A stretch of 26,752 nt of DNA from Planctomycetota bacterium (GCA_029777755.1 JAKORQ010000043.1:1-26752), one strand, 5' to 3'; shown: positions 14,807 through 22,575, numbered from the stretch's first letter. Program-made: numbers and translations. Notes: generated by a model from the letters alone, not told the origin.

Positions 14807-15767
14807 TCACCCGCGAGATTGCGGTCTCCAGCATCTGCGGGGTGATGGACAGCGCGGGCTGACGCTTTATGCGCCGGTGGTAGAGGGCGGCCGTCTGGCA
14901 TAGTGCGATGATGTCCTCGACTTCCGCCGCGTTGGACGCAACGACAAGGATTCGGCGCACAAACTCCTCCTCGTCCATCTGGTCGAGGGCAAACCCCTCC
15001 TTCTTCGCCTCGGCCAGATAGAACCGCGTCACTTCCGAGAGCACTCGTCTCATCTCCGGTGAAGGCGGCTCGGGCGCGTGACTGGAGGCCAACCCACCCG
15101 GGAGCACCAGCTTGATGCCAAACAGATTGTCCAGCGTGCTGTTGGGTATCACCTCCACGGCCGTACCAATCACTAGCACGTTCGACTGCTCCGAGGATGT
15201 CTCAATCAATGCCTCAAGCTCAGTGAGAACCTCCTCATCCTCCTTCTCGAACACCTGGTCGATGCGCGGCAGCAGCAACATCTTTCTCGTCGAGCGATCG
15301 GACGACATGAGGCTCTTGGCCTTAGCGAGCGCATCGGCATTGCGCGGGTTGTAGACGGTGATCAGTCGCTCGATTCCCGCCCGCTTGGCAATCACATGCG
15401 CCAGCGTCTGCTTGCCAGAAAGTTTGGGCCCGACGATCAGGATCTCGTTACCCACCTCCAGCTTGGCATAATCCCGCGGATGACGGGCCCGATCGATCAG
15501 GTCATCGATGCTGCTCAGCAGCTCATCCATCCCCGCCAGGCGCGGCTTCAAGGTGGCAACGACAACCTCCTCGATGCTCAGCGAGAGCCGCTCTTTTCGC
15601 TTGCGCCGTTCGACCATGTAGTCGATGAGAGTGGGCAACGCCGCTATCGAGCCGACTATGGTGGCAAACAGCAGCAGTTGTTCGTTGAGAAAGTCGCCCA
15701 GGCGTTCAGAGTCGGGGTCGCTGGAGCAACCCGATAGCAGCAGGAAGATGACCAGCAGCAATCGCAC
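14748..15767 (-). CDS. Membrane-anchored AAA-like lipoprotein with degenerate ATPase motifs
   Basis: A 339-residue protein from GTG 15767; a stop codon lies in frame just upstream, fixing the start. It opens with a lipoprotein signal (LLLSG, then Cys14) and a second membrane helix at about 31-49, followed by a basic stretch ERRKRKER, so the rest should face the cytoplasm. Residues about 75-325 look like an AAA ATPase of the FtsH type with no protease domain. Walker A is GPKLSGKQT (113-121), with Gln instead of Ser/Thr right after the Lys. Walker B (LLLPRID, 164-170) lacks the usual acidic pair, and the region expected to carry the arginine finger (LDNLFGIKLVLPG) has none. The lid helix NAAEVEDIIALCQTAAL is well kept. 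It may bind nucleotide without turnover. It lies 25 bp after the DUF1440-like gene. Confidence 0.75.
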   Translation of the reverse strand: MRLLLVIFLLLSGCSSDPDSERLGDFLNEQLLLFATIVGSIAALPTLIDYMVERRKRKERLSLSIEEVVVATLKPRLAGMDELLSSIDDLIDRARHPRDYAKLEVGNEILIVGPKLSGKQTLAHVIAKRAGIERLITVYNPRNADALAKAKSLMSSDRSTRKMLLLPRIDQVFEKEDEEVLTELEALIETSSEQSNVLVIGTAVEVIPNSTLDNLFGIKLVLPGGLASSHAPEPPSPEMRRVLSEVTRFYLAEAKKEGFALDQMDEEEFVRRILVVASNAAEVEDIIALCQTAALYHRRIKRQPALSITPQMLETAISRVITCPPSGTVEWPTESPPGS

Positions 15768-15792
15768 GCAACGTCATTATAGCGGTGCCCGG

Positions 15793-16332
15793 TCAGGCGC
15801 CGTAATAAGCGACCTCCGCAGGCTCTTCCGTCTCCTGTTGAGCTTGCTGATGTCTTACCACCTTCGTCGCGGGGCGGCGCTGCAGCTGGTCGTACACCAG
15901 GCCGGTTGCCACTCCCCACACCACATGCGCGGCGATCATCATGAAGTTACGCCCCGCGGGCCAGCGCGTCGCCGACGGAAGCACGCCCGCGGCCGGCAGC
16001 CAGCCCAGGTAGCTCACCGCCCACACTCCCAGGCCGAGGACCGCTCCCCTTGCAGCAGGCGTGCCGGGAAGCTTCTCCTCCAACGCCGGATATGCAGCAC
16101 CGGCGGTCGCCCCGTAGCCAAAATGCGATACCGCTGTCGAGACCACCCGCGCAGGCTCATCCATGTGCTCCTCCACACCTGCCACCTCGGCCGCCTTCAT
16201 GGTTATCTGTCGCGGCGGAGCGGGTTGATTCCGCTGCTCGTGCGGAAGCGACAGGTGAATAGCCTTCATCAGCAACGTCATGGGAATCGTGGCAACCGCC
16301 CCTGACAGCAGACCTGAGATGATCTGGTTCAT
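15793..16332 (-). CDS. DUF1440-like (YagU-related) inner membrane protein
   Basis: A 179-residue membrane protein with a GAGGAG ribosome site 7 bp before ATG 16332. Hydrophobic segments lie at about 3-22 (ISGLLSGAVATIPMTLLM), 95-118 (AVLGLGVWAVSYLGWLPAAG) and 131-148 (MMIAAHVVWGVATGLVY). The N-terminal GAVATIPMTLLM followed by PAPPRQITMKAAE resembles the DUF1440/YagU and related small-membrane families. E. coli YagU is linked to acid resistance, but nothing here shows that role. The C terminus is hydrophilic and rich in Gln and Glu. It is likely first in a two-gene unit with the AAA-like lipoprotein downstream, and divergent from the Ldh-type gene. Family match is by remembered motif only. 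Confidence 0.65.
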   Translation of the reverse strand: MNQIISGLLSGAVATIPMTLLMKAIHLSLPHEQRNQPAPPRQITMKAAEVAGVEEHMDEPARVVSTAVSHFGYGATAGAAYPALEEKLPGTPAARGAVLGLGVWAVSYLGWLPAAGVLPSATRWPAGRNFMMIAAHVVWGVATGLVYDQLQRRPATKVVRHQQAQQETEEPAEVAYYGA

Positions 16333-16483
16333 GTATCACTCCTCGGCTTGCGATATCTGGGCAATCGCTGATGCAAACAGCGGGCCTTGCAGGTGACTGC
16401 CCAGCCAGTTGGAGCGGCCGCGACCACGCCCATTGAAACCGTGGCCGGCGATACTACAGTGTCAGGCCCAAGAGAGAGGAATC

Positions 16484-17575
16484 ATGGCAAAGACATACAT
16501 CATGCCGGCGAGCCTCCACAATGAGCTGGTGGCCGCCGCTTATCGTCATCGAGGCTACACCGCAGAGGAAGCTGCGGCCGCCGCGAAGTTTTCCGAGATT
16601 ACCGCCTGGCATGGCATCAAGACCCACAACGCCATCAAGGCGCTTCACCTGGATGCGCTGTTCGGTTCCAAGGCCGGCGGCTGCAAGCCCGGCGCGCAGA
16701 TCACAAAGCATTCCAGCAAGTTCAAGGCTGTGGAGAAGTGGGATGCCAATCGCAAGCTCGGGCAGGCAGTTGCCCTGGAGGCGATGGAAACCTGCATGAA
16801 ACTGGCCGACGAGTATGGCATCGGCGCCGTTTCCGTCGATAACGCCTTCCACTACCTCTGGGGCGGCGGCTACGTGATCGACGCGGCCAAGAAGGGCTAC
16901 ATCGCCTACACCGTCTGCACGGCGGCGCTGGCGGAGGTCGTGCCCTTCGGCGGCGTCTATCCCACGCTGGGAACCAACCCGCATAGCTGGGCATTCCCCA
17001 CCACCGACGCGATCGGCTACCCGATCTGCATTGACTGGGCAACGAGCACGGTTGCCATGGGGCGTGTGCAACAGTTCGCCCGCGAAGGCAAGGAACTGCC
17101 CCCGGGCTGCGCTGTCGATGCCGAGGGCAAGGAGACGCGCGATCCCAACAAGGTCAGGGCGCTCATGCCGTTCGGGGCGCACAAGGGATATGGCCTTTCG
17201 CTGATCAATGAGCTGTACGCCGCCTTCATCGGCGGCTCTTTACCCACACTCCGCAATCGCTGGGACAAGATTCCGCCAGGAGAAAAAGGCACCTGCTGCT
17301 TCTACTTCCAGTGCATCCGTCCCGACGCGCTGGAGCTGTCGTTCGCGATGGGGCGCAACCAGTCGCAGAACGTGGCGGCGGTCATCAAGGACATCCTTGG
17401 GCATGGCAATGAGAAATGCCTGCTCCCCGGCCAGATCGAGGCGCAAAGCGCTGCTCTGAGCGAGAAGCATGGCGGCCTGCTGTTTACCCCGGCCGAGATC
17501 ACCGCCTTCGAGGAGATCGCCCGCGAGTGCGGCTTCTCGTTGGATGCCTCGCAGCTCACGGCGGTCGAGATCTAG
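16484..17575 (+). CDS. Ldh-family (malate/L-lactate type) NAD(P)-dependent oxidoreductase
   Basis: A 363-residue cytoplasmic dehydrogenase of the family that includes malate, L-lactate and ureidoglycolate dehydrogenases, unrelated in fold to classical MDH/LDH. ATG 16484 is chosen over an upstream in-frame ATG at 16409 because it has an AGAGAGGA ribosome site and a family-like N terminus. Family landmarks are AWHGIKTHNA (42-51), NAFHYLWGGGY (120-130, with the expected active-site His123), GTNPHSWAFPT (163-173) and FGAHKGYGLSLINELYAAF, which forms part of the substrate and cofactor pocket. The specific 2-hydroxyacid substrate cannot be read off, and no pathway genes are adjacent. A strong terminator follows 34 bp after the stop, so it is probably a single-gene unit. 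Confidence 0.88.
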   Translation: MAKTYIMPASLHNELVAAAYRHRGYTAEEAAAAAKFSEITAWHGIKTHNAIKALHLDALFGSKAGGCKPGAQITKHSSKFKAVEKWDANRKLGQAVALEAMETCMKLADEYGIGAVSVDNAFHYLWGGGYVIDAAKKGYIAYTVCTAALAEVVPFGGVYPTLGTNPHSWAFPTTDAIGYPICIDWATSTVAMGRVQQFAREGKELPPGCAVDAEGKETRDPNKVRALMPFGAHKGYGLSLINELYAAFIGGSLPTLRNRWDKIPPGEKGTCCFYFQCIRPDALELSFAMGRNQSQNVAAVIKDILGHGNEKCLLPGQIEAQSAALSEKHGGLLFTPAEITAFEEIARECGFSLDASQLTAVEI

Positions 17576-17609
17576 CCTGTAGTCTCATCGAAGAGGATAC
17601 GAAGCAAGA

Positions 17610-17645
17610 CTCCCGGCGGATATCCCCGCCGGGAGCTATCTTTTT
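17610..17645 (+). terminator. Rho-independent terminator after the Ldh-family gene
   Basis: Perfect 10-bp stem CTCCCGGCGG (17610-17619) and CCGCCGGGAG (17626-17635) with a 6-nt loop, followed by CTATC and TTTTT (17641-17645). Confidence 0.85.
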
Positions 17646-17881
17646 GCTCGGACCTGTAGCCGCACCATTGTGCTATCGTGCATATTGGCTCTTTGCTCAA
17701 AGCTCTGTAAGAAATATGGCTGAGGCTGGTTTATCGGAGGGCGGCCGGAACGGCTCCGGCCGCGGGGTTTTTCATGTGGCTACTTGCGACCAATGGGCAT
17801 TGGTCGTTCGGGAGAACTACACGCATGAGGCCTTCACCGGCTCCAGTTGCAGTCAGGAGGGCATCAGAGTTAGGCGCTGAG
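17646..17881 (+). other. Hairpin-rich leader before an unknown gene; candidate attenuator or small RNA
   Basis: This 236-bp interval holds two further structures. The first is a 9-bp stem GCGGCCGGA (17741-17749) with TCCGGCCGC (17755-17763), followed by GGGG and TTTTT (17768-17772), which looks like a terminator. The second is a perfect 9-bp inverted repeat CGACCAATG (17787-17795) and CATTGGTCG (17798-17806). They lie upstream of the small gene at 17882. A weak promoter-like TTGCTC with TATGGC sits about 30-70 bp before the first hairpin. A leader attenuator or a short independent RNA ending at 17772 would fit. The interval could partly be coding if the gene starts at 17825 or 17774. Confidence 0.45.
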
Positions 17882-18271
17882 ATGGCCAGGACAGACCCTT
17901 CCATCGCCCCGGCACTGCTCTATGCTCACACCTATCCCAACTACGTGCTGTTTATGCAGGCGCATCGTCTACAGCTCGAGCAACTGCCCGAGTTTGCGCC
18001 ATGGGACGCCCATCTGGTCGAAATCATCGAGCAACAGATGGATGAAGTCAGCAGGAGCGTCCTGGTCAATCTCACTTGGGACGACCTGCACGCCGGCATC
18101 GCGGTACCGCTGCGCTGCGCATTCTGGTTCGGCTGGGAAAATGTCGTCCAGCTGAAGCGCCGCTACGACGAATGCGTCAGGGAAGCAAAAAAGCGAGAGG
18201 AAGAAATCCGCATCTACCGCGTGGCAAATCAGCAGGACGAAGACCAGCTTGGTCATCACGCCAGCAACTGA
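17882..18271 (+). CDS. Unrecognised small protein, conserved hypothetical candidate
   Basis: A 129-residue protein from ATG 17882; in-frame ATGs at 17825 (preceded by a GGGAG) and 17774 are alternatives and the true start is unsettled. I do not recognise the family. The N-terminal part has aromatic-rich stretches (LLYAHTYPNYVLFMQAHRLQ), a central LVNLTWDDLHAGIAVPLRCA segment, then FWFGWENVVQLKRRYDECV, and ends in a charged helix (KKREEEIRIYRV). Tryptophans and tyrosines are frequent. There is no signal peptide and no clear membrane helix, so it is likely cytoplasmic. It sits after a hairpin-rich leader and converges on the DUF1854 gene with a 25-bp gap. The coding call rests on frame length and plausible composition only. 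Confidence 0.6.
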   Translation: MARTDPSIAPALLYAHTYPNYVLFMQAHRLQLEQLPEFAPWDAHLVEIIEQQMDEVSRSVLVNLTWDDLHAGIAVPLRCAFWFGWENVVQLKRRYDECVREAKKREEEIRIYRVANQQDEDQLGHHASN

Positions 18272-18296
18272 CGATCTTCACCGATCGCACGCATCT

Positions 18297-18767
18297 CTAC
18301 ACCAGGACCTCAACCGCACGCCGGCTCTTCTCGTCCAGTTCGTCCAGCGGGGGAAGCTCGTATACGCAGCCATCGACGTCCTTGATGCTGAAACGGCCAT
18401 CCCCCAGGAAGCGGATGTCCTCACGCTCCTGCACGCGAAATTCGGCCGGGCCGCGGTCCGTCTCGACCTTCCACGCCTGGAAGCCGAATCGCACATCCAC
18501 CTCGATCACGCGCGTGATTCGCGGGATGAACATCCACTTGGCAAGATACCTGCGGATGATCTCCTGCTGGTCCTGGGGCAGTGAACGCAGGTCATCGATG
18601 AGCAGCAGTTCCTTCCCCTCGGCGTTGCGGATGCTGATGTGACGATCGGGGTTGGACCAGGGAAACGACCTGCGAATGCGGACATCCACCACGTCCTCTT
18701 CCCCGGGACGCTTAAGGATCATCCTCCCCTGTCGATCTTCCTCAAGTGTGAATGCCTGCTCGCGCAT
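18297..18767 (-). CDS. DUF1854 family protein
   Basis: A 156-residue cytoplasmic protein matching the DUF1854 pattern: IRRSFPWSNPDRHISIRNAE, ELLLIDDLRSLP, FIPRITRVIEVDVRFGFQAW, KVETDRGPAEFRVQ and a final DVDGCVYELPPLDELD. The length is close to the family norm. In some bacteria this family is linked to cyanophycin metabolism genes and an ABC transporter, but no such genes are near, so that role is not supported here. It converges on the unknown gene at its 3' end and is divergent from the PanE-like gene, with 139 bp between them that show no clear promoter boxes. Confidence in the family is good and in any role low. Confidence 0.8.
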   Translation of the reverse strand: MREQAFTLEEDRQGRMILKRPGEEDVVDVRIRRSFPWSNPDRHISIRNAEGKELLLIDDLRSLPQDQQEIIRRYLAKWMFIPRITRVIEVDVRFGFQAWKVETDRGPAEFRVQEREDIRFLGDGRFSIKDVDGCVYELPPLDELDEKSRRAVEVLV

Positions 18768-18906
18768 GATCTACTCACCGTACCGGCTATGGGCAATACC
18801 GCAAGACAGAACAGGCCACAGAATCGGCCGGCCGAGCCTGCCGAACGCCGACGACATCTCCATCAAGCGTTGACAGACCAGCGCCGCATTCGCAGTATCG
18901 CCAATC

Positions 18907-19845
18907 ATGGATCAAATTCCGCAGAAACCGCGTTTTGCCCTGGTTGGATCAGGTGCACTTGGCTGCTACTACGGTGGCCGGCTCGTTGAGCATGGCCATG
19001 AAGTACATTTCCTCATGCGCTCGGATTACGAGCACGTCCGCCAGCATGGAATGATAGTCCAGAGCCACGCAGGGGACTTCGAGATTCCGCCGGAGCGCCT
19101 GAATGTCTACCAGAAAAGCTCAGACATGCCGCAGTGTGACGTGGTGCTTGTGACCCTCAAGACGACCGCCAACAGGTACTATCGTGAACTGATCGCCCCC
19201 CTGCTGCATGAGAACACTGTGATCCTGACTCTGCAGAACGGGCTGGGAAACGAGCAGCGACTGGCGGACCTGTTCGGCGAGGATCGCATCATCGGCGGCC
19301 TGGCGTTCGTCTGCATCAACAGGACTGCCCCCGGGCGAATCCTCCATACCGAGTACGGGCTGATAAAGATCGGCGAGTACAAACGACCAGTCTCACCTCG
19401 CCTGCGTAGGATTTGCGAGATATTCAACGCGAGCAAGGTCCCCTGCCAGATGCTGGAAAATCTGGCCGCCGGCCGCTGGGAGAAGCTGGTCTGGAACGTG
19501 CCATTCAACGGCCTGGGCGCCGCCCTGCAACTGGCGACCGACCGCATCGTCAACAACCCTCAGGGCGTGGAACTGGTCCGCAACATCATGCATGAGATCG
19601 TGGCAATCGCCCGGGCGGAGGGAGTTGAACTGCCGGAGGACGTGATCGAGCAGAACATCCGCAAAACGCAGACGATGGGTGCGTATCGCAGTAGTATGCA
19701 GATCGACCAGGAGATGGGCAGGCCGATCGAGCTGGAATCGATCATCGCTGCCCCTCTTGCCACAGCGCATAGACACCGAATTTCTGCACCGTACCTGCTG
19801 ATGCTATATCAACTTCTTTGCATTGTTGCTCCCAATCAGCCATAA
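18907..19845 (+). CDS. 2-dehydropantoate 2-reductase family protein (PanE/ApbA)
   Basis: A 312-residue NADPH-dependent reductase of the family that converts 2-dehydropantoate to pantoate in pantothenate/CoA synthesis. The N-terminal Rossmann motif is VGSGALGCYYGG (13-24). LTLQNGLGNEQ (107-117) fits the family. The catalytic Lys193 and the Asn four residues later (EKLVWN) match the K-x3-N pattern, and RPIELESI places a conserved Glu at 275. The C-terminal helical domain is full length. Several paralogs with other ketoacid substrates exist in this family, so panE itself is not assigned. No panB or panC lies nearby. ATG 18907 has no strong ribosome site. Its 3' end is 184 bp from the next gene. 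Confidence 0.85.
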   Translation: MDQIPQKPRFALVGSGALGCYYGGRLVEHGHEVHFLMRSDYEHVRQHGMIVQSHAGDFEIPPERLNVYQKSSDMPQCDVVLVTLKTTANRYYRELIAPLLHENTVILTLQNGLGNEQRLADLFGEDRIIGGLAFVCINRTAPGRILHTEYGLIKIGEYKRPVSPRLRRICEIFNASKVPCQMLENLAAGRWEKLVWNVPFNGLGAALQLATDRIVNNPQGVELVRNIMHEIVAIARAEGVELPEDVIEQNIRKTQTMGAYRSSMQIDQEMGRPIELESIIAAPLATAHRHRISAPYLLMLYQLLCIVAPNQP

Positions 19846-19898
19846 CTCACGCACAGCACACAAGTTACATCAGCATTCGCCAGGGCTGAACATATTTA

Positions 19899-19927
19899 TT
19901 GATGACTCTGCACGGCGAATCTAGACT
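19899..19927 (+). promoter_or_regulatory. Possible promoter of the peroxiredoxin-like gene
   Basis: TTGATG (19899-19904) and TAGACT (19922-19927), each 4 of 6 to the sigma-70 consensus and 17 bp apart, lie about 100 bp before the start at 20030 in an otherwise non-coding gap. Confidence 0.35.
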
Positions 19928-20029
19928 GTTTGTGTGTTGGGCCGGAGGGCGCAATTCGGGCAATCTGCGTCGTCTACGCAATATGCGAGTACCACGCATC
20001 TCCAGCTCTCGATGAGTAAGTAAGTGGCT

Positions 20030-20602
20030 ATGGCGGTAATCTCCAGACATCGCGCGCGATGTGCGTTGATACTCTACGCACTCATCCTTACCTGTTGCCT
20101 TGCGGTCCTGGTCCGGGGATACGTCCAGCCCAGCTATGTTAAACCCCTGAAAGTGGGCGACCGCTTTCCGCAATTCGTGCTGGCCGATGAGATGGGAAAC
20201 CACTATGAGTCGGCATGGCTCAAACACCGGCCCGTGATGCTGGTCTACTGTGCCTCCAGGAATGGCCTGTCCAGCGAGCAAGCCAGTGAAATCGCTCGCT
20301 TCCGCCAGCAACTGGAGGCGAAAATGGCCATCAACAGCGTCGCTGTTGTCACGTCCCACGATCAGACCATTTGTGAGCAAGCCCGCGAGATTTGCGGGCT
20401 TGTATTAGTTGATGAGGATCGAAGGCTTCGCCCCCTGGCGGGCTCTCGTGATGCGGAAGTCTCGATCTGCCTGCTGGATCGGTACGGATACATACGCATG
20501 CGGGCAGATTTGCCAGCCAGCGGCGTTACCTCCAGCAGTTCCAAGGATCGGCTGATCACCGGTTCCCTGGCGATCCTCGATGAATCGATCACGCTGTACT
20601 GA
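20030..20602 (+). CDS. Membrane-anchored thioredoxin/peroxiredoxin-like protein lacking the catalytic cysteine
   Basis: A 190-residue protein. ATG 20030 is chosen; a GTG two codons earlier is possible. An N-terminal membrane helix (ALILYALILTCCLAVLV, about 12-28) anchors it, with the rest outside the cytoplasm if oriented as usual. Residues 40-160 follow the AhpC/TSA order: LKVGDRFPQFVLADEMGNHY, then RPVMLVYCASRNGLSSEQ, AVVTSHDQTI, LVDEDRRLRPLAG and ICLLDRYGYIRM. Where peroxiredoxins have Pro-x-x-Thr-x-x-Cys, here NGLSSE has Ser instead of the peroxidatic Cys. The Cys at 74 sits in the preceding strand and is not the usual catalytic position. It may bind a partner or act structurally. It stands alone, ending at a bidirectional terminator opposite mutL. 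Confidence 0.7.
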   Translation: MAVISRHRARCALILYALILTCCLAVLVRGYVQPSYVKPLKVGDRFPQFVLADEMGNHYESAWLKHRPVMLVYCASRNGLSSEQASEIARFRQQLEAKMAINSVAVVTSHDQTICEQAREICGLVLVDEDRRLRPLAGSRDAEVSICLLDRYGYIRMRADLPASGVTSSSSKDRLITGSLAILDESITLY

Positions 20603-20658
20603 ACCAGACACAACAACGTCGTTGTCGGCGTCTTCAGGAGGCACGTCGAAACGGCGAG

Positions 20659-20690
20659 AATGGCCGGCAAATGCCGGCCATTTGTATTTG
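20659..20690 (+). terminator. Terminator between the peroxiredoxin-like gene and mutL
   Basis: AATGGCCGGC (20659-20668) and GCCGGCCATT (20673-20682) form a perfect 10-bp stem with a 4-nt loop, followed by TGTATTTG. It lies between two convergent genes. The T-rich tail best suits the plus strand, but the symmetry could also stop mutL transcripts. Confidence 0.75.
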
Positions 20691-20702
20691 TGCCCGAGTC
20701 TT

Positions 20703-22541
20703 TCAGAAGCCCGTTCGCTTGAACTGCTTCTCCAGGTCACGCAGTGAGAGCTTAAGCGTAGTCGGTCGGCCGTGGGGACAGTTGCTGGAGCGTTCCACCA
20801 GGTCGCGCCGGGAAATCAATGCCTCAATCTCGCCTGGCGTAAGCGCATCTCCCGCCTTCACCGTGGCCTTGCAGGCCATCATGTCCAGCACTTCATGCAA
20901 CAGCTCCTCATCATGCAGGTCAAGCTGCTCATTCTCCCCCTTCTCAAGCAACTCCTGCACGAAGTTTGATGGCGCTATGCGATGAAGAAAGCTGGGAAAC
21001 GCCTGCACGGCAATCGTATCCGGGCCGAACTGCTGCACTTCTATCCCCAGTCGCTGCAGCACCGGCTGGATCTGATCGAGAAGAGCGATCTGTTTCGGCG
21101 AAACCTTTATGGGCTCAGGGATGAGCAATCGCTGCGACTCCAGCGGCCCCCGTGTGATACGTGCCTTGAGTTCTTCAAACAGAATCCGCTCGTGCAGAGC
21201 GTGCTGGTCGATGATCTCCAGTCCCTCGCCACTCTCCACGACCAGGTAGCAGTTGTGCAACTGGATGGCCGGCGCTTTGCCGGCATAGCTGCCCTGCCCC
21301 TGGTTCTGCCCGATGGTTGTCGGATCGGGATATGTCGGCTTGTTCGCCTCGGGAAAGGCGATCACGTGGGGAGCCTGGAAGAAACCTATTGCACTCTGCA
21401 CTGGCGAAGCTGGCGTCCCTGCGGATTCCTCCCCGGGAAAATGCTGGCTGAAGAACTCCGCCAGCTTCTCGCGGGCGGTCGTTTCAAACGGATCGGCCGC
21501 CGCGTTCTCCGCCGGCCTGGGAGTCTTGAACGTTGCCGGCGGCGCCAAGTCATTGGCCAGCAGCTTCTCCCGGATCTCTGCCAGCACCAGTCCGTGCAGA
21601 CGTCCCGAATCACGGAAGCGCACCTCGATCTTGGTGGGATGGACATTCACATCCACATCCTGCGGCGGCATGGTGATCAGCAGGATGGCCGCCGGGTGCC
21701 GGCCAGGCTCTGTCAGCCCGCGATAGGCCTCTCGAATTGCATGCTGAAGAAAGCGATCACGGATGAACCTTCCGTTGAGGTAGGTGTACTGATACTTCGC
21801 CGTCGGGCGTGCCAGGTCCGGCAGGCCGATGATGCCGTGAATCTGGATCTCCGCATCCGACACTTCCAGCGGCAGCATCTGGCCGCGGAACTCATCCGGC
21901 CACGCCTGTAGCAGGCGCTCGTGAAAGCTCGCAGCCGGCAGCTTCAGCACGGATCGGCCCGACGAGTACAGCTCGAGAGATATATGCGGATACGGCAGCG
22001 CCGTTCGCAGAACCATGTCGCTGATATGCCCCATCTCGGTGGCCGAACCCTTGAGGAACTTTCGCCTGGCTGGGACGTTGAAGAACAGGTTCCGCACCTC
22101 AACGGTGGTGCCGACATTGCCGGCCGTCGCCTGCGGAGCAGTGATCGTGCCGCCGCGATTCTCCACCACCCACGCCTCGTCGTTTCCCTCGATACGGCTG
22201 GTGATACTGGCATGGGATACCGCCCCGATGCTGGCCAGCGCCTCGCCACGAAACCCCATGGTGCTGATGCGAAACAGATCCTCGTCACAGGCGAGCTTGC
22301 TGGTGGCGTGCTGGGCGAAGGCCAGGGGCAGTTCTTCCGGCGGGATACCGCAACCATTGTCACTGATGCGGATCAGCTCCTTTCCGCCATCCTGGATCTC
22401 GATGATGATGTGCGTGGCGCCAGCATCGATGGCGTTCTCCAGCAACTCCTTAACCACCGACGCGGGCCGCTCGATGACCTCACCGGCGGCAATTCGGTTT
22501 ACCAGATTGGGCGGAAGCTGCTGGATTACTTTTCGCTGCAC
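20703..22541 (-). CDS. mutL: DNA mismatch repair protein MutL with endonuclease motif
   Basis: A 612-residue protein that couples mismatch recognition by MutS to strand removal. I place the start at GTG 22541, giving VIQQLPPNLVNRIAAGEVIE within the first 25 residues as usual; a TTG at 22631 would add 30 non-conserved residues. The N-terminal GHKL ATPase has ELLENAIDAGAT, ISDNGCGI and STMGFRGEALASI. The C-terminal domain carries DQHALHERILFE at about 445-456, the nicking-endonuclease metal motif found in MutL of bacteria without MutH. ACKATVKAGDAL and NCPHGRPT follow, and the protein ends FKRTGF. The linker (about 335-420) is variable. mutS is not adjacent. A TACAAT box 6 bp before GTG 22541 suggests a leaderless transcript. 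Confidence 0.95.
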   Translation of the reverse strand: MQRKVIQQLPPNLVNRIAAGEVIERPASVVKELLENAIDAGATHIIIEIQDGGKELIRISDNGCGIPPEELPLAFAQHATSKLACDEDLFRISTMGFRGEALASIGAVSHASITSRIEGNDEAWVVENRGGTITAPQATAGNVGTTVEVRNLFFNVPARRKFLKGSATEMGHISDMVLRTALPYPHISLELYSSGRSVLKLPAASFHERLLQAWPDEFRGQMLPLEVSDAEIQIHGIIGLPDLARPTAKYQYTYLNGRFIRDRFLQHAIREAYRGLTEPGRHPAAILLITMPPQDVDVNVHPTKIEVRFRDSGRLHGLVLAEIREKLLANDLAPPATFKTPRPAENAAADPFETTAREKLAEFFSQHFPGEESAGTPASPVQSAIGFFQAPHVIAFPEANKPTYPDPTTIGQNQGQGSYAGKAPAIQLHNCYLVVESGEGLEIIDQHALHERILFEELKARITRGPLESQRLLIPEPIKVSPKQIALLDQIQPVLQRLGIEVQQFGPDTIAVQAFPSFLHRIAPSNFVQELLEKGENEQLDLHDEELLHEVLDMMACKATVKAGDALTPGEIEALISRRDLVERSSNCPHGRPTTLKLSLRDLEKQFKRTGF

Positions 22542-22547
22542 GACTGC

Positions 22548-22575
22548 ATTGTACGCAAGCAGGCGCGCTTGTCCG
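22548..22575 (-). promoter_or_regulatory. Possible promoter of mutL next to its start codon
   Basis: On the minus strand, CGGACA (22570-22575; 4 of 6) and TACAAT (22548-22553; 5 of 6) are 16 bp apart. The -10 box ends 6 bp before GTG 22541, so transcription would begin at or near the start codon. No ribosome site is seen there. Confidence 0.4.
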
